Source: an uncultured Collinsella sp.
GTDB taxonomy: Bacteria; Actinomycetota; Coriobacteriia; Coriobacteriales; Coriobacteriaceae
Length of the DNA stretch: 23,104 nucleotides
Assembly: GCA_902388545.1 (NCBI GenBank)
Contig: CABMPS010000008.1
Coordinates: forward strand, 1 to 23,104
Direction: 5' to 3'
Shown: positions 1-8,124 of the stretch, one piece after another
Layout of the letters: every line of letters begins with the position of its first letter
Position numbering within the stretch: the stretch's first letter is position 1
The notes under the pieces: generated by a model
Database searches by the model: none
The model's input: the letters and a program-made list of their open reading frames with translations, nothing else
Told to the model about the DNA's origin: nothing
Position numbers and translations under genes: made by a program

Positions 1-718
1 TGCGGATGTAATCCTGGTTCATGACGTCGAGCAGCTGCGAGCGCATGATGCGGGCAGCATAGGCGGTCGAAACCGAAGCCAGCGTAATGGTCGGAAGCAC
101 ATAGTGCATCCAATCCTGATACTGAGAGCTGGAGCCGCCGGCACCCGAGATCGGCATGGAGAATGCGCCGCCGGTGGCATCCTTAAGGATGACGCCAAAG
201 AACAGCTGCAGCAGCATACCGAGCCAGAATGCAGGAACGGCAACGAGGATCGACGTGGTCAGCGTTACCAAAATATCCCAGAAGGAATAGCGCTTTACCG
301 CCGAAATGATACCCGCACCGATACCCATGATTGCCTCGAGCACAATGGCGCACGCGGCGAGTTTAACCGTATACGGATACTTCTGGGCAAAGATTTCCGC
401 AACCGGCAGCTTGCGCTGATACGAATTGCCCAGATCGCCATGAAGCAGACCATTCATGTAATTCAAGTATTGGTCCACAAGCGACGTTGGAACGGGATCG
501 CCGTTCTCGTCAAGGATCGCCTTGCCGTCCTCGTCCGCCTGGACCAGGTGATAGCGCACGCGAAGTTGAAGCTCTACCTCGGGGGACAGAGCCTTGTCTC
601 CACCGATCAGCTTGATCGGGTCTCCCGGCACAATATTCTGGAGGGCGAACAGAATCAACGTAACGCCCAAAAATACCGGGATGAACTGAAGCACACGTTT
701 AACGATGTACTTACCCAT
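1..718 (-). CDS. Peptide-type ABC transporter permease (OppB/DppB family), C-terminal part outside the window
   Basis: Inner-membrane permease subunit of a peptide/oligosaccharide-type ABC importer. The minus strand reads MGKYIVKRVLQFIPVFLGVT at the start, followed by the GDP motif after the first membrane helix (NIVPGDP) that is typical of OppB/DppB. A periplasmic loop comes next (about residues 40-95, ending in GDLGNSYQ), then three hydrophobic segments. The reading stops at residue 239, just as the cytoplasmic EAA loop begins (..NQDYIR), so about 80-100 residues lie beyond base 1. The start is ATG at 718-716, preceded by AGGGGAG at a good distance. The gene lies 150 bp downstream of the solute-binding protein at 869-2545, so the two probably form one transporter. 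It is distinct from the permease at 17732-18688. The substrate cannot be told from sequence; oligopeptides are the family default. Confidence 0.88.
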   Translation of the reverse strand, partial: MGKYIVKRVLQFIPVFLGVTLILFALQNIVPGDPIKLIGGDKALSPEVELQLRVRYHLVQADEDGKAILDENGDPVPTSLVDQYLNYMNGLLHGDLGNSYQRKLPVAEIFAQKYPYTVKLAACAIVLEAIMGIGAGIISAVKRYSFWDILVTLTTSILVAVPAFWLGMLLQLFFGVILKDATGGAFSMPISGAGGSSSQYQDWMHYVLPTITLASVSTAYAARIMRSQLLDVMNQDYIR

Positions 719-748
719 ACCACTCCCCTATCTAGGGATTAACCTAAA

Positions 749-771
749 TGGGATGCCAGACCGGCATCCCA
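749..771 (-). terminator. Hairpin between solute-binding protein and permease (attenuator-like)
   Basis: A perfect 9-bp stem (TGGGATGCC / GGCATCCCA) with a 5-base loop. On the minus strand it is followed by TTTAGG, a poor U-tract. It lies between the binding-protein gene and its permease, where a leaky terminator commonly lowers permease expression. Structure seen; function inferred. Confidence 0.5.
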
Positions 772-820
772 AAATTACCATCAGCCAGTTTACCCCAGGT
801 TAGGGAGAACTGTATGTTTC

Positions 821-854
821 CCATGAGGTCTACGTAAATACTTGACCCTCATGG
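821..854 (-). repeat. Inverted repeat just after the solute-binding protein stop codon
   Basis: Perfect 8-bp arms (CCATGAGG at 821-828, CCTCATGG at 847-854) separated by 18 bases, beginning 15 bp after the stop codon of the 869-2545 gene. It could be a 3'-end protecting hairpin acting with the 749-771 hairpin. There is no U-run, so it is not called a terminator. Confidence 0.45.
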
Positions 855-868
855 AAGCTGCAAAACTC

Positions 869-2545
869 TTAGGCGAGCTCAGCGGTACCCAGATCGGCGT
901 GCTTCTGCGGATCGACATAGAGGTACTTGACGCGATCGGAGCCGACGATGGTGTGCGTGTAGAACATCACCGGGATAACCGGGCAGTCAGCGGCGACCAT
1001 AGCGTCAGCCTCCTGCATCTTGGCGATGCGCTCGTCGTCGTCAACCGTGGCGCGAGCCTCATCGACCTTGGCATCGAACTCGGGGTTGTTGTAACCAGAG
1101 CGGTTGTCGCCACCGAGGGAGTCGGAGTGGAACAGCGGGTACAGGAAGTTGTCCATGATCGGGTAATCGGCGATCCAGCCCAGACGGCCGAACTGATAGT
1201 TGAAGTTCTGATACTGCTCGAGCAGGGCAGACCACTCGGGAGTATCGGAGACGGCGGTGATGCCCACCTTGGCGAGGTCGCCGATGATGGACTCCATGAT
1301 CTCCTTGTGGCCACCGTCCTGGTTGTAGGACAGGGTCACATTAATGCCACGATCGCCGTTAGCGCCAGCGGGAGCGACCTTGTCGAGGTACTCGTTAGCC
1401 TTGTCGACGTCATAGGCGCAGAACTCCCATGCGCCCTCCTTGTAGCCGGCGATTCCCGGAGGAACGATGCCGTCGGCGGGGGTACGGGTGCCCTTGAAGA
1501 TGGTCTTGCAGATGGCCTCACGGTTGATAGCCAGGGAGATGCCCCTGCGCAGGTCAGCGTTGTTGAACGGCTCGGCCGTGGTGTTGCACGTCAGATAGTA
1601 CGTGGAAGGCTCGGAGCCGAGCAGCATGCGCTCGCCATCACCCATGGTGTAGCCATCCTTGGACTCGCCGCGGTCCTTCTTGGCGGCGTCGATCTGAGCA
1701 ACGGGAACGTCGCAGACATCGAGGTTGCCGGCCTGGAACTCCTTGTAAGCGGTCTCCACGTCCTTGATGACCTGGAAGTGGATGGCGTCGATCTTGGCCT
1801 TGTCGCCATAGTAATCGTCAAACTTCTTGAGGTTGATCTCCTGACCATCCTCCCACTTGCCGTCCATCATGAACGGGCCGTTACCGACCGGGGCAAGGTA
1901 GAAGCTCTTGACATCGGACTCGGCGCACTCGGGAACCGGGGACAGAGCCGGGTGAGAGGCGACGAACGGGAAGTCGGCGTAGGCGGAAGTCAGCTTGACG
2001 ACGAGGGTCTCGTCATCCGGGCAGGTAACGCCGGACAGCTCGGTAGCATTACCGGCAAGCAGATCGTCATAGCCCTCGACCATGGAAAGGTGGTAGGAGA
2101 CCTCGGAAGGACCATACTCGGTAGCGATGGCCGACTTAGTGTTGACCAGGCGCTCCCAGCCGAGCTTGAAGGACTTGGAGGTAACGTCGTCACCGTTGTG
2201 GAACTTAGCCTTCTTGATCTTGAAGGTAAACTCAGTGGCGTCGTCGTTAGCCTCAAAGGACTCGCAAGCCAGCGGAACGATCTCGCCCTTCTCGTTATCG
2301 TACTCCGTCAGAGCGTCGAAGAGCTGGTACTCGACCTGAGTGCCCTGATCCTCCTGGACGTTGTAGGGGTCGATGCAGACCGGGTTGTTGATGTAGAAGT
2401 TCAGCGTCGAACCGGAGTCAGATCCGGAAGCGTCGCCGCCCTTCTTGCCGCACGCGGCAAGAAAAGCCATGGAGCTCGCAGCGAGGGTGCCGCCAACAAA
2501 GGCGCGACGACCCATAACGGGCTGGTGGAACATAGAATCAGCCAT
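869..2545 (-). CDS. Peptide-type ABC transporter solute-binding lipoprotein (SBP_bac_5 family)
   Basis: Extracellular substrate-binding subunit, 558 residues, the usual length for the OppA/DppA family. The N-terminus has a twin-arginine motif (GRRAFVGG, Arg13-Arg14), a short hydrophobic stretch and a lipobox (LAAC, Cys32). It therefore looks like a Tat-exported, membrane-anchored lipoprotein. A Gly/Ser-rich linker follows, then the mature domain with family features such as NGPF and the C-terminal half containing GRLGWIADYP. The start is ATG at 2545 because a full AAGGAGG (2557-2551) lies just upstream; an in-frame extension to 2590 would place the signal too far in. It is first in a transcription unit whose next gene is the permease at 718-1. 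Substrate unknown; oligopeptide is the default. It differs strongly from the second binding protein at 18846-20459. Confidence 0.92.
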   Translation of the reverse strand: MADSMFHQPVMGRRAFVGGTLAASSMAFLAACGKKGGDASGSDSGSTLNFYINNPVCIDPYNVQEDQGTQVEYQLFDALTEYDNEKGEIVPLACESFEANDDATEFTFKIKKAKFHNGDDVTSKSFKLGWERLVNTKSAIATEYGPSEVSYHLSMVEGYDDLLAGNATELSGVTCPDDETLVVKLTSAYADFPFVASHPALSPVPECAESDVKSFYLAPVGNGPFMMDGKWEDGQEINLKKFDDYYGDKAKIDAIHFQVIKDVETAYKEFQAGNLDVCDVPVAQIDAAKKDRGESKDGYTMGDGERMLLGSEPSTYYLTCNTTAEPFNNADLRRGISLAINREAICKTIFKGTRTPADGIVPPGIAGYKEGAWEFCAYDVDKANEYLDKVAPAGANGDRGINVTLSYNQDGGHKEIMESIIGDLAKVGITAVSDTPEWSALLEQYQNFNYQFGRLGWIADYPIMDNFLYPLFHSDSLGGDNRSGYNNPEFDAKVDEARATVDDDERIAKMQEADAMVAADCPVIPVMFYTHTIVGSDRVKYLYVDPQKHADLGTAELA

Positions 2546-2641
2546 GCCATCCTCCTTATGAGATAGGACAAAGTGAATTCGGCCGGGCAACGTCGAGACA
2601 GCCCAATCGAACCATTCAAACGCGGTCCGCCGTTATGGCTG

Positions 2642-2670
2642 GTTATGCAATGCGGGCCAACGTTTTGCAA
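2642..2670 (-). promoter_or_regulatory. Possible promoter of the solute-binding protein gene with an AACGTT core
   Basis: Reading the minus strand, TTGCAA (2670-2665) and CATAAC (2647-2642) are 17 bases apart and would start a leader of roughly 90 bases. The spacer begins with AACGTT, so the -35 box runs into the motif TGCAAAACGTTGGC. That motif resembles sites upstream of gap and of the sialic-acid cluster. The promoter match is moderate; nothing better was seen in 2546-2783. Confidence 0.35.
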
Positions 2671-2783
2671 TACAGTAGCGCATTTTATGCACAATTTGGC
2701 GCTGATTCCGGTTAACGGTCGAGAATTTCTTTAGTTAGGCGAAGTATGTGGGGATATTTTGACTCTATTACAAGTCTGTAAAC

Positions 2784-2814
2784 AAAAAGGGCCCCGCATA
2801 TGCGGGACCCTTTA
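2784..2814 (-). terminator. Rho-independent terminator of secG
   Basis: On the minus strand AAAGGGTCCCGC pairs with GCGGGGCCCTTT around a tiny AT loop (one G-U pair), followed directly by TTTTTG. It lies 22 bp after the secG stop. This is a textbook intrinsic terminator. Confidence 0.88.
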
Positions 2815-2835
2815 CAAACGTATATACGCCGATGC

Positions 2836-3090
2836 TTAGTAGCCGACGATGCCCTGCGGGAAGAAGAACATGCACAGAACGACACACACGGCAAAAACGA
2901 CGGCCATAATTACCGTCAGGCGATCGAGGTTCTGCTCCATAACGCCCGTGGCAGAGCTGGAGTTATACAGCGAGCTGGCAATCATATCCGAAACGCCGGT
3001 ACCCTTGCCGGAGTGCATCAGGACGAGAATCGTCAGCGCCACGGCAGAGACAGCCCAAACGACAAACAGAAGAATCTGGAACGGACCCAT
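2836..3090 (-). CDS. secG: Preprotein translocase subunit SecG
   Basis: Small membrane subunit of the SecYEG protein-export channel, 84 residues, the normal size. Two hydrophobic helices (about residues 4-24 and 60-78) flank the conserved cytoplasmic loop with HSGKGTGVSDM, the SecG hallmark. The start is ATG at 3090 with AAGGAG seven bases upstream; the stop is TAA. It lies downstream of gpmI but is separated from it by a strong terminator (3195-3232), so it probably has its own promoter in 3091-3194. I see no convincing -35/-10 pair there. Its own terminator follows at 2784-2814. secG after tpiA is the classical actinobacterial order; here gpmI has come in between. Confidence 0.95.
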   Translation of the reverse strand: MGPFQILLFVVWAVSAVALTILVLMHSGKGTGVSDMIASSLYNSSSATGVMEQNLDRLTVIMAVVFAVCVVLCMFFFPQGIVGY

Positions 3091-3194
3091 AGATAAGCTC
3101 CTTAATAGAACAATTCAAACTCCAGTACTGTACCACAACCCCCAACACTCCCCCACCTGCCATTTAGGGACGGGGTAGAAATGGCAGAAATACC

Positions 3195-3232
3195 AAAAAA
3201 GGGGGTCGTCCGGTTGTGGACAACCCCCTTAC
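3195..3232 (-). terminator. Rho-independent terminator after gpmI
   Basis: The minus strand has AAGGGGGTTGTCC pairing with GGACGACCCCCTT (one G-U/T-C wobble position), loop ACAACC, followed by TTTT. It starts 24 bp after the gpmI stop and closes the pgk-tpiA-gpmI unit. Confidence 0.88.
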
Positions 3233-3255
3233 TAGAAAACGGTATTTGTTTTCTA

Positions 3256-4809
3256 TTAGGCCTCGGTGGCGAGCACGCGACCCGTCATCTCGGCGGAAGG
3301 CTCAATACCAGCCATGGTGAGCATGGTCGGAGCGATATCGGAAAGACGGCCGTTCTCGATACCGGTGAGCTTGGCCTTATCATCAACGATGATGAACGGC
3401 ACGCGGTTGGTGGTGTGAGCCGTAAACGGATGCTTGGAACCGTCGGAAGCAACGTCAAACATGTGATCGGCGTTGCCATGGTCGGCGGTAATCAGCGCAA
3501 AGCCGCCCTTGGCGAGAATCGCCGGGACAACCTTGGACAGAGCATCGTCAACAGCCTCGACGGCCTGAACGGCGGCGTCGAATACACCGGTGTGACCAAC
3601 CATGTCGCAGTTTGCGAAGTTCACGATGTAGAAATCAGCGCGATCCTCGTTGATTGCGGCGACGAGCTTCTCAGTAACCTCGGGAGCGCTCATCTCGGGC
3701 TGCAGATCGTAGGTAGCGACCTTGGGGGAAGCGACGAGCACGCGCTCCTCGCCCTCCTTGGGCTCCTCGATGCCACCGTTGAGGAAGAACGTCACGTGAG
3801 CGTACTTCTCGGTCTCGGCGGTGTGCAGCTGCTTCAGGCCATTGGCTGCGATGACGTCGGCCAGAACGTTCTCGGGGAACGTCTTGGGGAAGGCGACCTC
3901 GACGTCAAACGTCGGATCGTACTCGGTCATCGTCACAAAGTGCGAAAGCTTGATCTGCTCGCGCTCAAAGCCGTCGAACTCCTTGTCCGTGAACACGCGG
4001 GTCATCTGACGAGCGCGGTCGGGACGGAAGTTGAAGAAGATGGCCGCATCGCCCTCGTGAATGCCCTCGTTGTGGGCAGCAAAGGGCTCGACGAACTCGT
4101 CGCCGCGCGGATCCTTCTCGTAGTAGGCCTTGATACCGGCAACGGGGTCGGTATCGGCATCGGACGCATTGACCATGACGTCGTAGGCACGCTGGATGCG
4201 CTCCCAACGGTTGTCGCGGTCCATGGCCCAATAACGGCCCGAGACGGTGGCAACGCGAGCGTCGCAACCGGTCTCCTCGGAGATCTTAGCCAGGAAGGCG
4301 CAGAACTCGCTCATGTAGCCGGCGCCGGACTGCGGGTCGACGTCGCGGCCATCCATGAAGGCGTGGACGCGAACGGTCTTGACGCCGTGCTCGGCAGCCA
4401 TCTTGACCAGAGCCTCGACGTGGTTCATGTGAGAATGAACACCGCCAGGGCTCATAAGGCCCATGAGGTGGAGGGTCTTGCCGTCAGCCTTGACGTCGTC
4501 CATAGCCTTGACGAAGACCTCGTTCTTGGCGATGGAGCCGTCCTTGATGGCGTTGTTGATGCGCGAAAGCTCCTGGAACACGATGCGGCCGGCACCGATG
4601 TTGAGGTGACCCACCTCGGAGTTGCCCATCTGGCCGTCGGGAAGGCCCACGTCCTCGCCCGAAGCACCGAGCGTGGTGTGAGGATACTTCTCGTACAGGC
4701 TATCAAGGAAGGGCGTCTTGGCAGCGGCGACGGCGTTCTCGCCATCAGCCGGAGCAAGGCCGCAACCATCCATGATGATCAGGAGTGCAGGAAGATGACG
4801 CTGTGCCAT
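3256..4809 (-). CDS. gpmI: 2,3-bisphosphoglycerate-independent phosphoglycerate mutase
   Basis: Interconverts 3- and 2-phosphoglycerate in lower glycolysis using two Mn2+ ions and a phosphoserine intermediate. The protein has 517 residues, the typical length. The catalytic serine motif DGQMGNSEVGHLNIGAGR lies at residues 58-75 (Ser64). Metal and substrate motifs follow: DGRDVDP, SGRYWAMDRDNRW, FNFRPDRARQ, NCDMVGHTG and TADHGNADHM. The N-terminal metal motif reads MDGCG where most relatives have DGWG or DGFG, a conservative oddity that keeps the Asp. The start is ATG at 4809, five bases after the tpiA stop, with AGGA inside the spacer. It is third in the pgk-tpiA-gpmI unit and ends before the terminator at 3195-3232. 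Confidence 0.97.
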   Translation of the reverse strand: MAQRHLPALLIIMDGCGLAPADGENAVAAAKTPFLDSLYEKYPHTTLGASGEDVGLPDGQMGNSEVGHLNIGAGRIVFQELSRINNAIKDGSIAKNEVFVKAMDDVKADGKTLHLMGLMSPGGVHSHMNHVEALVKMAAEHGVKTVRVHAFMDGRDVDPQSGAGYMSEFCAFLAKISEETGCDARVATVSGRYWAMDRDNRWERIQRAYDVMVNASDADTDPVAGIKAYYEKDPRGDEFVEPFAAHNEGIHEGDAAIFFNFRPDRARQMTRVFTDKEFDGFEREQIKLSHFVTMTEYDPTFDVEVAFPKTFPENVLADVIAANGLKQLHTAETEKYAHVTFFLNGGIEEPKEGEERVLVASPKVATYDLQPEMSAPEVTEKLVAAINEDRADFYIVNFANCDMVGHTGVFDAAVQAVEAVDDALSKVVPAILAKGGFALITADHGNADHMFDVASDGSKHPFTAHTTNRVPFIIVDDKAKLTGIENGRLSDIAPTMLTMAGIEPSAEMTGRVLATEA

Positions 4810-4814
4810 ATGTC

Positions 4815-5582
4815 CTACTCGCCTGCCTTGACGACCATAGAGGCGAAGTCGGCAGCCTTGAGCGAAGCGCCGCCCACGAGGGCGCCGTCAACGTCGGGCT
4901 TGGCGACGAGCTCGGCAATGTTGCCGGGCTTGGCGGAGCCACCATAGAGAACGCGGATGCCGTTAGCGAGCTCCTCGCCAAACATCTCCTTGAGGGTCTC
5001 ACGGATAGCGCCGCAGACCTCCTGAGCGTCCTCGGCGGTAGCGGTCTTGCCGGTGCCGATAGCCCAGATGGGCTCGTAAGCGACGACGACCTGCTTGGGG
5101 CAGGTGATCTCAAGACCAGCAAGGCCAGCCTTGACCTGGTTCACGACGTGCTCGACATAGGTGCCAGCCTCGCGGACCTCGAGGGACTCGCCGCAGCAGA
5201 AGACGGGAACAAGACCGGCGGCAACGAGGGCCTTGGCCTTCTTGTTCTGGTCCTCGTCGGTCTCGTGGAAGTAGTCGCGACGCTCGGAGTGGCCGATGAT
5301 GCAGTAGGTGCAGCCAGCGGACTTGAGCATGTCGCAAGAGGACTCACCGGTGAAGGCACCCTTGGCCTCCCAGTACACGTTCTGTGCACCGAGGGCGATG
5401 GGGGCAGCCTGAATGCGGTCATGAACCGTGGTGATGTCAATGGTCGGAGGGCAGACGAGCACCTCGACGCCAGCCGGAACCTCGGGCAGAGCCTGAGCCA
5501 GCTCGTCGGCAAGCTTGGCGGCCTCAGCGACGTCGTTGTTCATCTTCCAGTTACCAGCGATCAGAAGGGTGCGATTAGGCAT
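4815..5582 (-). CDS. tpiA: Triosephosphate isomerase
   Basis: Interconverts dihydroxyacetone phosphate and glyceraldehyde 3-phosphate. The protein is 255 residues, the normal TIM-barrel length. Visible active-site elements are GNWKMN (Asn11, Lys13), IIGHSERR with catalytic His98, AYEPIWAIGTG with catalytic Glu170, and the phosphate-binding LYGGSAKPGN and GALVGGASL. The start is ATG at 5582 (MPNRTLLIAGNWKMN); a longer in-frame reading to 5645 would run into pgk with no family support. The first codons overlap the last eight bases of pgk (5575-5582), which suggests translational coupling. gpmI follows after five bases. Confidence 0.97.
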   Translation of the reverse strand: MPNRTLLIAGNWKMNNDVAEAAKLADELAQALPEVPAGVEVLVCPPTIDITTVHDRIQAAPIALGAQNVYWEAKGAFTGESSCDMLKSAGCTYCIIGHSERRDYFHETDEDQNKKAKALVAAGLVPVFCCGESLEVREAGTYVEHVVNQVKAGLAGLEITCPKQVVVAYEPIWAIGTGKTATAEDAQEVCGAIRETLKEMFGEELANGIRVLYGGSAKPGNIAELVAKPDVDGALVGGASLKAADFASMVVKAGE

Positions 5583-6765
5583 CGAGAAGCGCCTCCACTC
5601 CGGGCAGGGCCTTACCCTCGACGAGCTCCATGGAAGCGCCACCACCGGTGGAGATCCAGCTCATCTTGTCGGCCAGGTTGAACTTGTTGACAGCCGCGAC
5701 AGAGTCGCCACCGCCGATGATCGAGGTGCAGTCGGCCTCGGCGACGGCCTCGGCGATAGCCTGGGTGCCGTGAGCGAAGTTGTCGAACTCGAAGACACCC
5801 ATGGGGCCGTTCCAGAACACGGTCTTGGCACCCTTGATGGCCTCGGCGTAAAGTTCCTCGGTCTTGGGGCCGATGTCCATGCCCTCACGATCGTCGGGGA
5901 TAGCGTCGGAAGCGACAACCTCGGGGACAGCGTCCTCGCCAAAGTGATCGGCAACGCGGTTGTCGATGGGGAGCAGGATCTTGACGCCCTTCTCCTCGGC
6001 CTTCTTGAGCATCTCGCCAGCGCGCTCGACCCAGTCCTCTTCCTTGAGGGACTGACCGACGGTCAGGCCCTGAGCCAGGAAGAAGGTGTAGGCCATGCCG
6101 CCACCGATGATCAGGGTGTCAGCGGAGTCGATGAGGTGATCGAGAACGCCGATCTTGGAGGAAACCTTGGAACCGCCGACGATAGCGACGAAGGGGCGCT
6201 CGGGCTCGGCGAAGATGCCGGTCAGCGTGTCGACCTCCTTCTCGAGCAGGAAGCCGGCGACGGCAGGCAGGTAAGCGGCGGGGCCCACGACGGAACCCTG
6301 GGCGCGGTGAGCGGTGCCGAAGGCATCGAGAACGAAGACGTCACCATAGGAAGCGAGCTTCTTGGCGATCTCGGGATCGTTCTTCTTCTCACGCTTGTCG
6401 AAACGGACGTTCTCGAGAACGAGGACCTTGCCCGGCTCGACGGCGGCGACAGCCTCAGCAGCCTTCTCGCCGTAGGTGTCGGCGACAAAGGCAACATCGA
6501 GACCAGAGAGCTCAGCGAGCTTCTTGGCGACAGGCTCAAGGGAGAGCTCAGGCTGGAAGCCGGTGCCCTCGGGACGGCCGAGGTGGCTCATGAGGATGAC
6601 GCGAGCGTTGTGCTCAACGAGGTAGTTGATGGTGGGCAGGGCAGCCTTGATGCGGGTGGTGTCGCCAACGACGCCATCCTTGATAGGCACGTTGAAGTCA
6701 ACGCGGACGAGAACGCGCTTGCCGTCGACATCGATGTCGCGGACGGTCTTCTTGGTAAAGGCCAT
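5575..6765 (-). CDS. pgk: Phosphoglycerate kinase
   Basis: Transfers phosphate from 1,3-bisphosphoglycerate to ADP in glycolysis. The protein is 396 residues, full length. The N-domain shows RVDFNVPIKDG, SHLGRPEG and LENVRF. The C-domain shows VGGSKVSSKIGVLD, GGGMAYTFFLAQG, FWNGPMGVFE and the nucleotide-binding IIGGGDSVAA, with STGGGASMELVEG near the end. The start is ATG at 6765 (MAFTKKTVRDID); the upstream in-frame extension to 6801 lacks homology. A GAAAGG lies about 12 bases upstream, so the ribosome site is modest. It is first in the pgk-tpiA-gpmI unit, separated from gap by a strong terminator (6822-6872). A perfect inverted repeat in its leader (6789-6811) may take part in control. Confidence 0.97.
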   Translation of the reverse strand: MAFTKKTVRDIDVDGKRVLVRVDFNVPIKDGVVGDTTRIKAALPTINYLVEHNARVILMSHLGRPEGTGFQPELSLEPVAKKLAELSGLDVAFVADTYGEKAAEAVAAVEPGKVLVLENVRFDKREKKNDPEIAKKLASYGDVFVLDAFGTAHRAQGSVVGPAAYLPAVAGFLLEKEVDTLTGIFAEPERPFVAIVGGSKVSSKIGVLDHLIDSADTLIIGGGMAYTFFLAQGLTVGQSLKEEDWVERAGEMLKKAEEKGVKILLPIDNRVADHFGEDAVPEVVASDAIPDDREGMDIGPKTEELYAEAIKGAKTVFWNGPMGVFEFDNFAHGTQAIAEAVAEADCTSIIGGGDSVAAVNKFNLADKMSWISTGGGASMELVEGKALPGVEALLDA

Positions 6766-6788
6766 GTTTGCTTCTACCTTTCGTACGT

Positions 6789-6811
6789 GTCTGCCTCCCA
6801 TTACGGCAGAC
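6789..6811 (-). promoter_or_regulatory. Perfect inverted repeat in the pgk leader
   Basis: Arms GTCTGCC (6789-6795) and GGCAGAC (6805-6811) around a 9-base spacer, 24 bp upstream of the pgk start codon and just after the gap terminator. It may be an operator or a leader hairpin. No clear -35/-10 pair is visible beside it, so the role is open. Confidence 0.4.
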
Positions 6812-6821
6812 GATTTCCTAT

Positions 6822-6872
6822 AAAAAGGGCGCGACCCTAGGGTGTAAGCCCTATAAGGCCGCGCCCTTCTTT
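6822..6872 (-). terminator. Rho-independent terminator after gap
   Basis: On the minus strand AAGAAGGGCGCG pairs with CGCGCCCTTTTT (outer stem), and the interior includes AGGG/CCCT, so a long two-part stem ends in a U-run (TTTTTATAGG). It starts about 35 bp after the gap stop codon and separates gap from pgk. Confidence 0.85.
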
Positions 6873-6905
6873 AGACGCTCAACGAGCTATTCGCTAAAAG
6901 CTAAA

Positions 6906-7931
6906 TTAAGCAACGAACTTCTCGAAGTACTTGATGGTGCGGACCATCTGAGAGGTGTAGGAGTTCTCGTTGTCGTACCAAGAGGTGACCTGAACGAGGG
7001 TCTGGCCGTTGCCGAGATCAGAGCACATGGTCTGAGTGGCGTCGAAGATGGAGCCGTGGGTCTCGCCGATGATGTCGGTGGAGACAATGTCGTCCTCGTT
7101 GTAACCGAAGGTCTCGGAGATGGTGGAAGCGTAGGCCTTCATAGCGGCGTTGACCTCGTCGACGGTGACCTTCTTGTCAACGACAGCGTAGAGGTTGGTG
7201 ATGGAGCCGGTCGGCGTCGGGACGCGCTGGGCGGCACCGATGAGCTTACCGTTGAGCTCGGGGAGAACCAGGCCGATAGCCTTGGCAGCACCGGTGGTGT
7301 TGGGGACGATGTTGACGGCGCAGGCGCGGCTACGACGCTTGTTGCCCTTGCGCTGCGGGCCGTCGAGCGGCATCTGGTCGCCGGTCCAGGCGTGAATGGT
7401 GGTCATGATGCCGGACACGATGGGAGCGAAGTCGTTCAGACCCTTGGCCATCGGGGCGAGGCAGTTGGTGGTGCAGGAAGCAGCGGAGATGATGTTGTCC
7501 TCAGCGGTCAGCGTCTCGTGGTTGACGTTGTACACGATGGTGGGCAGATCGCTGCCGGCCGGAGCGGAGATGACGACCTTCTTGGCGCCAGCGTTGATGT
7601 GGGCCTGAGCCTTAGCCTTGCTGGTGTAGAAGCCGGTGCACTCGAGAACGACGTCGACGTCGAGGTCGCCCCAAGGCAGGTTGTTGGCGTCGGCCTCCTT
7701 GTAGATCTTGATCTCCTTGCCGTCAACGGTGATGGAATCCTCGCCAGCAACGACCTCGTGATCGCGAGCGTAGTTGCCCTGCGTGGAGTCGTACTTCAGC
7801 AGGTAAGCGAGCATATCGGGAGAGGTGAGGTCGTTGATAGCGACAATCTCGGAGCCCTCATGACCGAACATCTGACGGAAAGCCAGACGACCGATGCGAC
7901 CGAAGCCGTTAATAGCAACCTTTACTGCCAT
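6906..7931 (-). CDS. gap: Glyceraldehyde-3-phosphate dehydrogenase, NAD-type (glycolytic)
   Basis: Oxidative phosphorylation of glyceraldehyde 3-phosphate to 1,3-bisphosphoglycerate. The protein is 341 residues. The Rossmann fingerprint NGFGRIGRL is at residues 8-16. Asp34 at the end of strand two (AINDL) points to NAD+ preference. The catalytic cysteine is Cys153 in [12 protein letters not shown], and the phosphate-site region includes [10 protein letters not shown]. The C-terminus carries [16 protein letters not shown]. The start is ATG at 7931 with AAAGGAG six bases upstream; the frame upstream to 8033 is non-homologous. It stands alone between its promoter region (7932-8124) and the terminator at 6822-6872. 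A palindrome resembling a LacI-family operator lies upstream. Confidence 0.97.
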   Translation of the reverse strand: MAVKVAINGFGRIGRLAFRQMFGHEGSEIVAINDLTSPDMLAYLLKYDSTQGNYARDHEVVAGEDSITVDGKEIKIYKEADANNLPWGDLDVDVVLECTGFYTSKAKAQAHINAGAKKVVISAPAGSDLPTIVYNVNHETLTAEDNIISAASCTTNCLAPMAKGLNDFAPIVSGIMTTIHAWTGDQMPLDGPQRKGNKRRSRACAVNIVPNTTGAAKAIGLVLPELNGKLIGAAQRVPTPTGSITNLYAVVDKKVTVDEVNAAMKAYASTISETFGYNEDDIVSTDIIGETHGSIFDATQTMCSDLGNGQTLVQVTSWYDNENSYTSQMVRTIKYFEKFVA

Positions 7932-8065
7932 TGTGTCTCCTTTCGTAAGGCCCCCGCAAGCTACAGCGCCCGCCGTTGAGGCCCACAAACTAACCACTCG
8001 CCTAATATACCTTTTTTTTGACTTGAATTTCACGAGAATGCTCGAAATTGAAAATCAAATTTACG

Positions 8066-8115
8066 TTAAAACGTTTTAAAGAATAAAATAGCAGCTAAAT
8101 CCGTATATACGTCAA
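8066..8115 (-). promoter_or_regulatory. gap upstream region: promoter-like boxes and 14-bp palindrome TTAAAACGTTTTAA
   Basis: The palindrome at 8066-8079 is perfect. Upstream of it on the minus strand are TTGACG (8115-8110) and TATTTT (8090-8085), 19 bases apart, so the palindrome would cover the transcription start, a position suited to repression. A second -10-like TATATT lies nearer to gap, around 8005-8010, after a run of A. The core AAACGTTT is the style bound by LacI-family regulators such as CcpA and PurR. Family of the regulator inferred, not shown. Confidence 0.5.
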
Positions 8116-8124
8116 TACTTTAAA

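Noticed and set aside
842..2566. Plus-strand frame of 574 codons opposite the first binding protein, and a similar one at 3181-4947 opposite gpmI
   Set aside because: Same antisense artefact; the minus-strand proteins have complete motifs and ribosome sites.
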